Notes: generated by a model from the sequence alone, not told the origin. 64,000 nucleotides of DNA from Symbiodinium natans (GCA_905221605.1 CAJNDS010002293.1:234501-298500), one strand, 5' to 3'. Positions 8,090 through 15,682 are shown, counted from the first letter of the stretch. Numbers and translations are program-made.

Positions 8090-8734
8090 CTATGTTTCAA
8101 ATTGTTCCATAAATTCTTCTCGTGTTATAGGTAAATTCCCTGCTTTATTACTGACATTGCCTATATTTTCATAAGAATGATTTTGTAAAGGGTCTAATGT
8201 TCCTTTATTTATTGTAATGCTTCCTCTATCAAACATTGACACAGGGTCTCCTGCTTTTCTCAAACGAAGGTTTGTTTTTACATCTTCTGGGCGCTGGTTT
8301 GAAACAAAAGGCGAACCATAAGACCTTGAACGAAAGATATTACCATAATCATTATTTATTTGAGCGCTTATCGCCGACCCTAATGAATGTGAAATAACGT
8401 CCGAAATACCGTAATGCTTCTTACCATCAATTTCAATAGCACCGTCTTTAATGAATTTATCAACATCTTTATATCGTTTGGTGTTCCTTGTCTGATAGAA
8501 TGGCAACTTTACATCGTCCCAAAAATCAATGGGGTCTTTAGTTCCTGCTATATATAAAATAGAACCATTTTGATAAATACCTTCAGGATTTTCATATGCT
8601 AATTTAAGTCCTTGTGTGTCTGTGAGGAATGTTTCAGTTCCGGCTAATTCGTCTCTAACTTCATTATGTAATCTGCTTCTTGTAATCGGTGGTTCATATA
8701 GTATTCCCTCATTTCTTCTTTTATGTTTATGCAT
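8090..8734 (-). CDS. Lipase-like alpha/beta hydrolase (214 aa)
   Basis: The sequence shows the class-3 lipase nucleophile elbow as ISHSLGSAISAQ (serine at the centre of H-S-L-G, about residue 127). It is preceded by a strand-helix unit containing ILYIAGTKDPIDFWDD, and followed by SYGSPFVSNQ and RKAGDPVSMFD, which hold the usual strand and the aspartate of the catalytic triad; a histidine near LDPLQNHSYEN could complete it. Lipase-like proteins of this kind are known in PLV and virophage relatives and may act on host or virion membranes during entry or release. The gene is transcribed away from the minor capsid gene across a 26-bp palindrome. No signal peptide. Family call is likely; enzymatic activity is unproven. 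Confidence 0.65.
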   Translation of the reverse strand: MHKHKRRNEGILYEPPITRSRLHNEVRDELAGTETFLTDTQGLKLAYENPEGIYQNGSILYIAGTKDPIDFWDDVKLPFYQTRNTKRYKDVDKFIKDGAIEIDGKKHYGISDVISHSLGSAISAQINNDYGNIFRSRSYGSPFVSNQRPEDVKTNLRLRKAGDPVSMFDRGSITINKGTLDPLQNHSYENIGNVSNKAGNLPITREEFMEQFET

Positions 8735-8735
8735 T

Positions 8736-8761
8736 ATAAAATAATTTATAAATTATTTTAT
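8736..8761. promoter_or_regulatory. 26-bp perfect palindrome in a divergent intergenic region
   Basis: A perfect 26-base AT-only palindrome centred at 8748/8749 lies in the 40-bp gap between the divergent lipase-like (-) and minor capsid (+) genes. It therefore sits in the only place where both promoters can be. A shared bidirectional promoter or operator is the simplest reading; this is inferred from symmetry and location. Confidence 0.45.
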
Positions 8762-8774
8762 CAACTAATTAATA

Positions 8775-9611
8775 ATGCTAAAGTTCAAAAAGGTATATAT
8801 TGATAGTCATTATAAAGTAAGTGGCACTTCATCTAATTTTACCATTGATTTACCTGAAACAGTTCAACTTGAAGATAATATGCTATGTCAAATACATGAG
8901 GTTAGCATTCCTCATTCATGGTATTCTATAAACAGCACAAATAATAATTTATATTTTATGCATCAGGTTATACCCCCAGGTGTCATAGCAGGTATAACTT
9001 ATCGGAAAATAACAATTCCAGAAGGCAATTATACATCAGTTGATTTAGCACAAACAATTCAAATAGCGCTTAACCTTTTAGTAGATACTAACGACCGTCC
9101 GAATACTTATTCAATACATTATAACACCTCAACCAACAAATATACTTTCTCATCTAATTATTCCACTGTTATTTTTGTTGTTCTAACCGATGGTGAAATA
9201 GCACCATTAGCTGGTAGTTTTAGTGACCCTGTCAATATCAACAGTCTCAACTCTATGAATAGAGTTATAGGTAACACAACACCAGCAACTGATGCTTATA
9301 CGAATGTAGCACCTTACACAACAAATTTTGTAGATTTAACACCAGTAAAAAACATATACATACATTGTAATGAAATTAGCAACTACAACCAATTAACAGT
9401 GGCAGGTAATTCAAGCATAGTTAAAAAAGTTCCCGTTAATGTTCCCTATTTAGGTATTATTAACGACACTGAATTAAGCGCCGAAGATTATATAGACTGT
9501 TCTAACAAATTGCTTCGTAGAACGAATTGGAGATTGACAGACCATTTAAATCAAGTAATAGATTTAAACAATGTAGATGTAAGTTTCACAATAACATTTT
9601 TCAGAGGGTGA
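8775..9611 (+). CDS. Penton-like minor capsid protein (278 aa)
   Basis: The opening (LKFKKVYIDSHYKVSGTSSN, then FTIDLPETVQL) followed by EVSIPHSWYSINSTNNNLYF is the typical start of the minor capsid/penton proteins of PLVs and related elements, a single jelly-roll that fills the five-fold vertices. The rest is beta-rich with many N, T and S residues and ends with VSFTITFFRG, an expected last strand. No cysteine-rich or membrane region is present. Together with the major capsid gene it makes a full shell set. It is divergently placed against the lipase-like gene and followed after 36 bp by a GIY-YIG nuclease. Confidence 0.65.
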   Translation: MLKFKKVYIDSHYKVSGTSSNFTIDLPETVQLEDNMLCQIHEVSIPHSWYSINSTNNNLYFMHQVIPPGVIAGITYRKITIPEGNYTSVDLAQTIQIALNLLVDTNDRPNTYSIHYNTSTNKYTFSSNYSTVIFVVLTDGEIAPLAGSFSDPVNINSLNSMNRVIGNTTPATDAYTNVAPYTTNFVDLTPVKNIYIHCNEISNYNQLTVAGNSSIVKKVPVNVPYLGIINDTELSAEDYIDCSNKLLRRTNWRLTDHLNQVIDLNNVDVSFTITFFRG

Positions 9612-9647
9612 AAAGACATATAAAGATGAAAAAGGATATATTATATT

Positions 9648-10193
9648 ATGGATAATAAGTATATGAAGGGTAAGATTTATAAACTTGTTGATGTAGGCTA
9701 CAACAAATGCTACATTGGTTCTACAATTGAAAACCTTTCAAACAGAATAGCAAAACACCGCTATTCTTATAAGATGTGGTGCTCTGGCAAACGCACTATA
9801 AAAATTACTGTTTTTGATATGTTTGATGAATTTGGTGTTGATAATATCAAAATTGAAGAGATAGAGAAATACCCCTGTAAAGATAAGGCAGAATTAGAGG
9901 CAAGAGAGGGATACTACATTCAAAGAAATGAATGTGTCAATAGATGTGTAGCAGGTAGAAGCAAAAGTCAATGGAATGAAGAGAATAAGGAAAGGCAATC
10001 GCAAAATAAACACCAATATTATCAGAACAACAAAGAGAAATGGCTACAATCAAGCGAGAGACGCAAAGAGCAAACTACCTGTGAATGTGGTTGTCTGATA
10101 CAAAAAAACTCAATGCCAGGACACCTAAAAACACCAAAGCACCAAAACTATTTAAATCAGATGAAACAACAAGAACCTATAAATAATTCTTAA
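9648..10193 (+). CDS. GIY-YIG endonuclease with C-terminal finger (181 aa)
   Basis: Begins MDNKYMKGKIYKLVD and continues with KCYIGSTIENLSNRIAKHR, the complete GIY-YIG core with arginine, and a glutamate in EAREGYYIQ. A basic asparagine/glutamine-rich linker leads to a C-terminal finger (CECGCLIQKNSMPGHLKTPK, then HQ), the same design as the gene at 7514-8056. An alternative start six codons downstream (MKGKIYK) is possible. It lies between two virion or unknown genes on the plus strand, consistent with a homing nuclease that inserts in intergenic sites. Confidence 0.85.
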   Translation: MDNKYMKGKIYKLVDVGYNKCYIGSTIENLSNRIAKHRYSYKMWCSGKRTIKITVFDMFDEFGVDNIKIEEIEKYPCKDKAELEAREGYYIQRNECVNRCVAGRSKSQWNEENKERQSQNKHQYYQNNKEKWLQSSERRKEQTTCECGCLIQKNSMPGHLKTPKHQNYLNQMKQQEPINNS

Positions 10194-10250
10194 AATTATC
10201 TATAGTATTTCTATTTACTTAAAAAATAGAAAAAATATAGAATATTATAT

Positions 10251-10811
10251 ATGTCAGAAGCTCCTGAAACAGTTATTGAAGAAGAGCCCAAAAACAATAA
10301 TGAAGAAGTCCCTGAAAAAGTTGAAGAAGCTAAACCAGAAGAGGTTAAGGCAGAAGCACCAGAAGAAACACCAAAAGAAGAGCCCAAAGAAGACGAGCAA
10401 TTTAAAAACAAAACAGATAGGATGAAAAATAAAAAGGTCAAATGTGAAGGATGTCAAGCAGAGATGACGCTAAAAACATTAAGATACTCACATAAATGTA
10501 ATGGTAAAACAGAGGATAAACCGATTAAACCAAAACCAAAAACAAGGACAGTAGCAGTTAAACCTATTGAAAACCAAGTGATAAAAACAATACCTCCTAC
10601 AAAAGTTAAAGAACCTAAACAAACAACTGAAGTAGTGAAATACAGCGAACCTATTGAAGCTAAAACAAAAGCAAAGCCTGTTAGAATGGAAGAAGCACCA
10701 AGGCAACTAACAGCAAGAGAATTATTAGAAGCATCTTATAATGAAATAAGAAAGGCAAAGAGAGAAGCACATATTGAAAAAATCAACAGTTTTAAATCAA
10801 AAATGTTTTAA
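10251..10811 (+). CDS. Acidic/proline-lysine repeat protein with a single zinc finger (186 aa)
   Basis: The first 55 residues are extremely acidic with repeated E-E-P, P-E-E and K-E-E units (for example APEETPKEEPKEDEQF). A finger follows at about residues 64-83: KCEGCQAEMTLKTLRYSHKC with C-x2-C...H-x-C spacing. The rest is a basic, proline/lysine-rich linker ending with a helical segment (LTARELLEASYNEIRKAKRE). The family is not recognised. The charge-patterned layout looks like a virion core or regulatory protein that contacts DNA. It starts a run of six plus-strand genes (10251-13479) separated by short gaps. Confidence 0.6.
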   Translation: MSEAPETVIEEEPKNNNEEVPEKVEEAKPEEVKAEAPEETPKEEPKEDEQFKNKTDRMKNKKVKCEGCQAEMTLKTLRYSHKCNGKTEDKPIKPKPKTRTVAVKPIENQVIKTIPPTKVKEPKQTTEVVKYSEPIEAKTKAKPVRMEEAPRQLTARELLEASYNEIRKAKREAHIEKINSFKSKMF

Positions 10812-10848
10812 TTATTAATAATATTTATAATCTAATATTATTAATAAT
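10811..10848. repeat. AT-rich palindrome at a gene junction
   Basis: Perfect 15-base arms (10811-10825 and 10834-10848) with an 8-base loop fill the whole gap between the genes 10251-10811 and 10847-11167. It overlaps the last base of one stop and the first bases of the next start codon. Likely a transcript end or promoter element. Confidence 0.45.
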
Positions 10849-11167
10849 GAGTATGTTTAAAAGCAAACCAGAGTTTAAAAGAATGCCACAGGTTCAACAA
10901 TACTATGACATTGACGATACTTTCGGAGTAGCAAGTAGGAGAAAGCAAATTGAAGATATGAAACTAAGAGTTGAAGAAGCCGAGAATAGAGGTAAAAGCA
11001 TTGCGTTAAGGAATGACTGGGTTAAACATCAAAAGAAATCAATATATCAGGGACAACTTGACGATATTAACAGACAGTTAGAGCGTCCCATGATGCCAGT
11101 AAGAACAAAAGAAGAGCTACTTAAGAAACAAAAAGAATTAAAAAATATCATGGCAGAAATAAATTAA
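10847..11167 (+). CDS. Hypothetical helical protein (106 aa)
   Basis: A 106-residue frame dominated by charged helices (RRKQIEDMKLRVEEAENRGK, then ELLKKQKELKNIMAEIN), probably coiled coil. The N-terminus (FKSKPEFKRMPQVQQYYDID) is basic and aromatic. There is no signal peptide or membrane segment. It is tightly packed between two unrecognised genes (17-bp gap to the next). Small virion proteins often look like this, but the family is not recognised. Confidence 0.55.
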   Translation: MSMFKSKPEFKRMPQVQQYYDIDDTFGVASRRKQIEDMKLRVEEAENRGKSIALRNDWVKHQKKSIYQGQLDDINRQLERPMMPVRTKEELLKKQKELKNIMAEIN

Positions 11168-11184
11168 AATCCAATATACATTAT

Positions 11185-12249
11185 ATGATTAAAACATTAA
11201 AATCAGAATTAAGATTGAGGCCGACTTATGATGAACTGATAGGAATGATTGAGAGCCAAGGAGACCCTAACAGACCCTCAATTGAAAACGTAATTGATAG
11301 AAGAGCAACTTTATTTAGAAATAATCAGTTCGGAAGTCAGTTAGATAATATTGATTTTTTAGGACTGAAGAAGCAAGAGGAAGATAGAGCAAAAGAAGAT
11401 GTAAGAAGAGCTCAATTGAGACAAAGAGGAATAACTGCAAGGATATCAACAGGTTTAATGTCAAGTGGCTTTACAACACCAGCAGAAGTTTATGAAATGG
11501 ACACTGACGAAGAAGGAGAAGGTTTTGTAATAGACGGGCAAAGATTTAACATACGAGCAGAACTTGAAGAAGGATTGAGAAGAAGAGAACAAGCAAGTCA
11601 AACAACAGCAGAACGAGCAAGAAGTGATTTAGATGAAGTACATAGTCAGTCATTACCTGCTGGTGTTCCTGTCCATTCAATCGCCACAGATGAAGAAGAT
11701 GATATGCCACCATTAGAGACACCAACGGAAATAGCTGAAGAAGGAGAAGAAGAAGAAGAAACTGAAGACGATGAAGAAACACAAGTCCCACCCGTCTCAA
11801 GAAAACACAAAGAGACGATAGATTATAATGACAACATAACAAGATGGAAACATAGGGATGTGTCCGCGGATGATATTTTATTTCAACTTTACTTAAGAGG
11901 TATTACGTTGGAAAAGGAACAGGAAGAAGAAATAAGCAAGTTAAGAAACAAAGGGAAAGGCAGAACGCTTACCAAAAAAGATTATTTATTAAACTTTATT
12001 GAAAAACTTATGATGACTGGGCAGTGGGCTAATGAAGTTAATGACCAACTGTTAAGGAGTAGAATGGAAGAATGGGGACAGATGAAAAAAGGAAAAGGTA
12101 AGGGTAGTGGAGCAGATAAATTAGTACCTTCACAATCAGCATCATCAAGCGCAACAAAAGACATTCTTGTAGCCGGAGCAAAAGCAGGAGTGGAAACATT
12201 AGTAAAAGCAGGAGCAACAGCAGTAGCAAAATCATTTTTGCCAGTATAA
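11185..12249 (+). CDS. Hypothetical protein with acidic middle and hydrophobic Ala/Gly-rich C-terminus (354 aa)
   Basis: The N-terminus has RLRPTYDELIGMIE followed by a helix and IDFLGLKKQEED, a layout shared with the neighbour at 12270. A very acidic stretch (about residues 165-200, with runs of E and D) separates it from a compact helical pair around DDILFQLYLRGITLE and KKDYLLNFIEKLM, which resembles a SAP-like two-helix unit. The last 30 residues (DILVAGAKAGVETLVKAGAT and on to FLPV) are alanine/glycine/valine-rich and amphipathic, like membrane-active tails of some capsid-internal proteins. These resemblances are inferences; no family is firmly recognised. Long and intact, it is probably a virion component. 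Confidence 0.6.
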   Translation: MIKTLKSELRLRPTYDELIGMIESQGDPNRPSIENVIDRRATLFRNNQFGSQLDNIDFLGLKKQEEDRAKEDVRRAQLRQRGITARISTGLMSSGFTTPAEVYEMDTDEEGEGFVIDGQRFNIRAELEEGLRRREQASQTTAERARSDLDEVHSQSLPAGVPVHSIATDEEDDMPPLETPTEIAEEGEEEEETEDDEETQVPPVSRKHKETIDYNDNITRWKHRDVSADDILFQLYLRGITLEKEQEEEISKLRNKGKGRTLTKKDYLLNFIEKLMMTGQWANEVNDQLLRSRMEEWGQMKKGKGKGSGADKLVPSQSASSSATKDILVAGAKAGVETLVKAGATAVAKSFLPV

Positions 12250-12269
12250 AATGTCAGTAATTAATATAT

Positions 12270-13058
12270 ATGTTAAGTAGGCGACCCACTTATGAAGAAA
12301 TATTAAAAGAGACAATGACACATAGACTAAAAATACTACCAGAAAGGCAGAAACGAACACAACAAGGAATATTCATAGATGATGTTGATTTTGATGATTT
12401 TGATTTAAGTAGATATGACAAAAAAGAAATAATATTAAATAATCCAGATAAGGGAACACAAACGGACTTATTTGACAGTCGTCCTTCAACTGAAAAGAGC
12501 GAGAGCGTTAGAAGAGAAGAAGAACCTACACAGAGCGAAGAAGCAGAAAGCGAACCAACTCAAGAAGAAGAACCACAAAAAGAAAATCCAGAAAGAGAAA
12601 GGGGAAAATCAATGATGAGACGAATTTATGATGCTATGTTCGGAAAAGATGAATTTAGAGAAGAACGAGAAGAACTGCGTAATAGGAGAGAGCAAATTGA
12701 AGATGATGATGATTTAGAAAGTGAAACACCTTTTGAACAACAAAAGAGTGAAGAAAGCGATAATAGTTTGTCTATGAATGTTAAATAATCTTATAACCCT
12801 TCATCAAGTTCAAGTTCAAGGAGAAGCTCAACAGATAGAAGCGCTTTACTACCTATTGAAGAAGAAGCATTAAGCGAACATATCCATTCTTCTCCGCCAG
12901 TATCAGTTCAAAGTTCAATACAAAGCGATAGGACAATTGAATATGTTGAAGAACCCTCGCCACCGCAGAGTGTTATTAGTTCAAGGCGGTCACAAGAAAC
13001 AATAGAATATATAAGGAGCAGAAGCTCCAGAGGAAGCGTTCGTTCAGTTGGGAGTTAA
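12270..13058 (+). pseudogene. Hypothetical acidic/serine-rich protein split by an in-frame stop
   Basis: The frame runs from ATG at 12270 to TAA at 12786-12788 (172 aa), then continues in the same frame for 89 further codons to TAA at 13056-13058 without any other stop. The downstream stretch is clearly protein-like (serine/arginine-rich, with LLPIEEEALSEHIH and a duplicated ETIEYIRS/RTIEYVEE motif). The N-terminus (RRPTYEEILKE, then FIDDVDFDDFDL) resembles that of the gene at 11185. The middle is acidic, with E and Q repeats. The stop most likely reflects a nonsense mutation in an endogenous copy; readthrough or an assembly error are alternatives. Function unknown. Confidence 0.6.
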
Positions 13059-13131
13059 TATTTGCTTTAAAGATGTTTGCGTTAAAAACGCAAATCTACT
13101 TAAAGAAATATTAACATTTACAAGTAAGATA

Positions 13132-13479
13132 ATGAACTCAACGCTTGTAATGGATGGAGTAAAACTTCAAATGGACGATGACCTGTTTGACTGTATGTGG
13201 AACGCTATGAAGGAAAACAAAATGCCGGATTTTAATAGGATGAAGAAGAACGCAACAAATGAAAGGTTGTATGTCAAATATAAGGAACAAGGGTATTGGA
13301 ATAATTATTATAAGAAAAACAGTTGTAGCTATGAGTGTGAGAGGTGTGGAAAGATAATTAGCAGTAAAACGAACAGAGCCAAGCATCAGAACACTGCAAG
13401 GTGTCAGGAAATTTATGAAGAGAATAAACAAAAAGAGCTACAGGATAAGATAGTCAAAAAGGTATTGCTATGGAATTAA
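13132..13479 (+). CDS. C2H2-type finger protein (115 aa from this start)
   Basis: The frame is open from 13048, but there is no ATG before 13132 (MNSTLVMDGVKLQMDDD), so I place the start there; the reading upstream would need TTG and overlaps the previous frame. The C-terminal half has CERCGKIISSKTNRAKHQNT followed by an arginine-cysteine, giving CxxC...H...C spacing of a classic nucleic-acid-binding finger. The upstream open stretch reads protein-like (LLKEILTFTSKI), so the gene may have lost its own start. It ends at a strong palindrome just before the integrase. It may be a transcription factor or DNA-targeting protein. Confidence 0.55.
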   Translation: MNSTLVMDGVKLQMDDDLFDCMWNAMKENKMPDFNRMKKNATNERLYVKYKEQGYWNNYYKKNSCSYECERCGKIISSKTNRAKHQNTARCQEIYEENKQKELQDKIVKKVLLWN

Positions 13480-13508
13480 TATTATTTAAAATATAAATAA
13501 TATTAATT
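13474..13508. terminator. AT-rich palindrome between finger gene and integrase
   Basis: Perfect 15-base arms (13474-13488, 13494-13508) around a 5-base loop cover the stop codon of the finger gene and end just before the integrase ATG at 13510. It is among the strongest hairpins in the PLV. Transcript end is the likeliest role. Confidence 0.5.
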
Positions 13509-13509
13509 A

Positions 13510-14445
13510 ATGGCTGAGAAAAATCAGGTTTTAAGCAATTTATATTATGATATTGAAAGCGGTTTTGGTAGCGCTAAGAGTTTATATGACGATGCCAGAA
13601 AAGCTGGATTGGTAATAACTTTAAACGAAGTTAAGGAATGGTTGAGGGGACAGTCTCTTAAGCAAAGAAAAAACTATAAAAATTATAACAGCTATTCGCC
13701 TCCATTTTCAAGGTCTGTGTATAGTGTAGATTTGATGAACATGATTAGTTTAATGAAAGATACTGACACATATAAAAAAGAATATCCATTGTATGGCTTT
13801 GTTTGTATTGATAACTATAGTAAAAAATGTCACGTAGTCGTCTTGAAGAATAAAGATACAGACCCCGTTTATGACGCTTTTATGGAATGCTTTAAAGTAA
13901 TGGGACATCCTCAATCAATATACAGTGACGATGAGGGCAGTTTCAATTCAAAAAAGTTACAAGACTATTTCAAAGGGGAAGGAATAACTCATAAAGTAAC
14001 CTTGACACATGCTAATGTGGCTGAGAGAATGATTAGAACCTTAAAGAAAATGATAAGTGACAGATTACAAATTCATAAGGGGTCTTGGACTATAATGTTA
14101 AAACCAGTTTTAGATAAATACAATAGTAAAATGGTTCATGGAACTACGGGGCTCACTCCTAATGAAGCACACAAAGACGAGAATTCGGTAGAAGTAAAAG
14201 CAAATTCTGTAATGAAAGAAAAATATTTAAGAAACTATCCTAATATCAAAGCTGGTGATGATGTTAGAGTATTTGTTAAAGGTAAAGGGAATTATACCAG
14301 CAGGAAAGAAAGCCGTAGTCAGTGGAGCGAGAAAGTCTATGAAGTGAAGGAAGTTAATAGAGACCCACAACTTAATAAATATTATGTTATTGATGGGTTG
14401 AGTAAAAAGTATATGAGGCACGAGTTATTATTAGTGAATAAATGA
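13510..14445 (+). CDS. Retroviral-type (rve/DDE) integrase (311 aa)
   Basis: The core follows the DDE order: first aspartate at D74 (YSVDLMNM), second at D140 in the SDDEGSF motif, and glutamate E172 in NVAERMIRTLK. The D-to-E gap is 31 residues, slightly shorter than the classic 35. The N-terminus (GFGSAKSLYDDARKAGLVIT, then VKEWL) matches the helical domain of Polinton/PLV integrases, and the C-terminal 90 residues form a beta-rich domain with GDDVRVFVKGKG. The enzyme joins the linear viral genome ends to host DNA. No reverse transcriptase or gag is nearby, so this is not an LTR retrotransposon. The intact frame would allow integration, and fits with the element being joined to host DNA on its right. 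Confidence 0.85.
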   Translation: MAEKNQVLSNLYYDIESGFGSAKSLYDDARKAGLVITLNEVKEWLRGQSLKQRKNYKNYNSYSPPFSRSVYSVDLMNMISLMKDTDTYKKEYPLYGFVCIDNYSKKCHVVVLKNKDTDPVYDAFMECFKVMGHPQSIYSDDEGSFNSKKLQDYFKGEGITHKVTLTHANVAERMIRTLKKMISDRLQIHKGSWTIMLKPVLDKYNSKMVHGTTGLTPNEAHKDENSVEVKANSVMKEKYLRNYPNIKAGDDVRVFVKGKGNYTSRKESRSQWSEKVYEVKEVNRDPQLNKYYVIDGLSKKYMRHELLLVNK

Positions 14446-14450
14446 TTACT

Positions 14451-14486
14451 AAAGTACTTAAAGACAAAAAGCCTTAGAATAGTAGG
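14451..14486 (+). promoter_or_regulatory. Conserved promoter-like element, copy 1
   Basis: The 36-base stretch ends 4 bp before the ATG at 14491. It shares AAAGTACTTAAAG, an A-run, then CCTTAGAAT and GTAGG in the same order and spacing with the stretch at 15174-15209, the only other place I see it. Conservation outside coding DNA at the same distance from a start argues for a promoter or leader element of this virus. Confidence 0.55.
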
Positions 14487-14490
14487 GAGT

Positions 14491-15108
14491 ATGACTGTCT
14501 TTGACTATAGCAAGTGTAAAGAGTGCAAGTATATGCGGACACAACAGAATAAGGAAACCTTAAACAGAATATTACCAGAACCAATAGCAAATATTATACA
14601 ATCGTTTCATTGTTGCTGTAGTAGTTGCAATCGTCTTATGGACCTAGAAGATAATTATGATTTCTACCCTGAAGAGAAAGATAAACTAACAACTTTTGAA
14701 AAACAACTGTTTATATTAAAAGAAAGAGACAATATTGATGTATATTTTTATGGTGATGATGTAGAAACGAAAAAACGTAAATTAGTAAATATGTTTTTAA
14801 TTAGTGGTAATCCCTACAAGAAAGTAATTATATCTTTTATTAAAAACAAACGAACAAGATTTTTTGATAATTTTGATGCGGTTTTGGATTTTCTTCATAA
14901 TAAGGAAATAATGAAACATGTTGCTAGACGAGGAAATATTTTAATATTACATTATAGTTATTACAATAAAACATATCCTGATAAAGTGTTATTTAAATAC
15001 ATTATGTATGAGTTTCTGATTAAGTTTATTGGCAAAGATATTAGATATTTAAATCTTAAAGAGTTGCAAGAACATTCAAACGAAATATTTGATAGAGAAC
15101 AAGATTAA
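14491..15108 (+). CDS. Hypothetical cysteine-rich protein with F-box-like start (205 aa)
   Basis: The N-terminus has CKECKYMR (C-x2-C) then NRILPEPIANIIQSF, which resembles an F-box helix in its leucine-proline pattern, and then CCCSSCNRL; together these could form a zinc-binding unit. The remaining 140 residues are mixed charged/aromatic with no known fold. The gene is preceded by the conserved promoter-like element, which it shares only with 15215-15640, so the two may be controlled together. I do not recognise the family. Confidence 0.55.
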   Translation: MTVFDYSKCKECKYMRTQQNKETLNRILPEPIANIIQSFHCCCSSCNRLMDLEDNYDFYPEEKDKLTTFEKQLFILKERDNIDVYFYGDDVETKKRKLVNMFLISGNPYKKVIISFIKNKRTRFFDNFDAVLDFLHNKEIMKHVARRGNILILHYSYYNKTYPDKVLFKYIMYEFLIKFIGKDIRYLNLKELQEHSNEIFDREQD

Positions 15109-15114
15109 AAATTG

Positions 15115-15157
15115 AACAAACATTTATAATATTAAATTATTATAAATCTTTGGTAAA
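15115..15157. terminator. 3' hairpin repeat, copy 1
   Basis: Directly after the stop of 14491-15108 lies an AT-rich stretch with 10-base inverted arms (15122-15131, 15138-15147) and the tail ATCTTTGGTAAA. It is nearly identical to 15639-15682 after the next gene. Same place relative to two stops suggests a shared transcript-end signal. Confidence 0.5.
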
Positions 15158-15173
15158 TCGTGTGAGGTGGGCA

Positions 15174-15209
15174 AAAGTACTTAAAGGGAAAACACCTTAG
15201 AATGGTAGG
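15174..15209 (+). promoter_or_regulatory. Conserved promoter-like element, copy 2
   Basis: Matches 14451-14486 in AAAGTACTTAAAG, an A-run, CCTTAGAAT and GTAGG with the same spacing, and ends 5 bp before the ATG at 15215. Confidence 0.55.
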
Positions 15210-15214
15210 ACAGG

Positions 15215-15640
15215 ATGAACTGGAAACTGCAAGGGGGAACGACACAGCAAGAAATCAAACAGTTTATAAAGGAAAACCCACTACCGCAAAGTGGAAATAA
15301 ATTTTGGACTAAAGTTTCAGATAAATTTTTGATGAAGGAAACACCCATTGATGAAGATGATAAGAAAACAAAAGACGACAGACTTGAATTGTTATTTGCT
15401 ACTATGGTATTGAAAGATGAGGACGGAATGATTGACATATATGAAAAAATTGACGATGTAGAAACCATTAAAAGGGTTGGAGAAGAGTTTAACAAACGAA
15501 ACGGTATGAATTCATTATATATTAACATTTGTATTCTTCGTGAAGCAATTAGAACAATGACTGACAATAATGATTTAAGAATATCAATATTAAAAACGAT
15601 AGTGCAAGTGTGGAAGGACAACGGAATTTGGAAGAGTTAA
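15215..15640 (+). CDS. Hypothetical PLV protein (141 aa)
   Basis: A 141-residue frame starting MNWKLQGGTTQQEIKQFIKE. It is rich in aspartate, lysine and isoleucine, with probable helices (RLELLFATMVLKDEDGMI, LREAIRTMTDNNDLRISILK). There are no cysteine clusters or membrane segments. It carries the conserved promoter-like element and the 3' hairpin that also frame the preceding gene, so the two genes look like a duplicated expression cassette holding unlike products. It is the last PLV gene before the host junction. Confidence 0.55.
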   Translation: MNWKLQGGTTQQEIKQFIKENPLPQSGNKFWTKVSDKFLMKETPIDEDDKKTKDDRLELLFATMVLKDEDGMIDIYEKIDDVETIKRVGEEFNKRNGMNSLYINICILREAIRTMTDNNDLRISILKTIVQVWKDNGIWKS

Positions 15641-15682
15641 ACAAATATTTATAATATTAATTTATTATAAATCTTTGGTAAA
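15639..15682. terminator. 3' hairpin repeat, copy 2
   Basis: Copy of the 15115-15157 element after the stop of 15215-15640, with arms 15647-15656 and 15663-15672 and the same ATCTTTGGTAAA tail. Confidence 0.5.

Noticed and set aside
13048-13131. TTG start at 13,048 for the finger protein
   Set aside because: It overlaps the end of the previous frame and needs a non-ATG start. The first ATG in frame is at 13,132. The upstream open part may be a remnant.
13510-14445. Integrase as part of an LTR retrotransposon
   Set aside because: No reverse transcriptase, protease, gag or long terminal repeats nearby, and the N-terminal domain and neighbours match PLVs.
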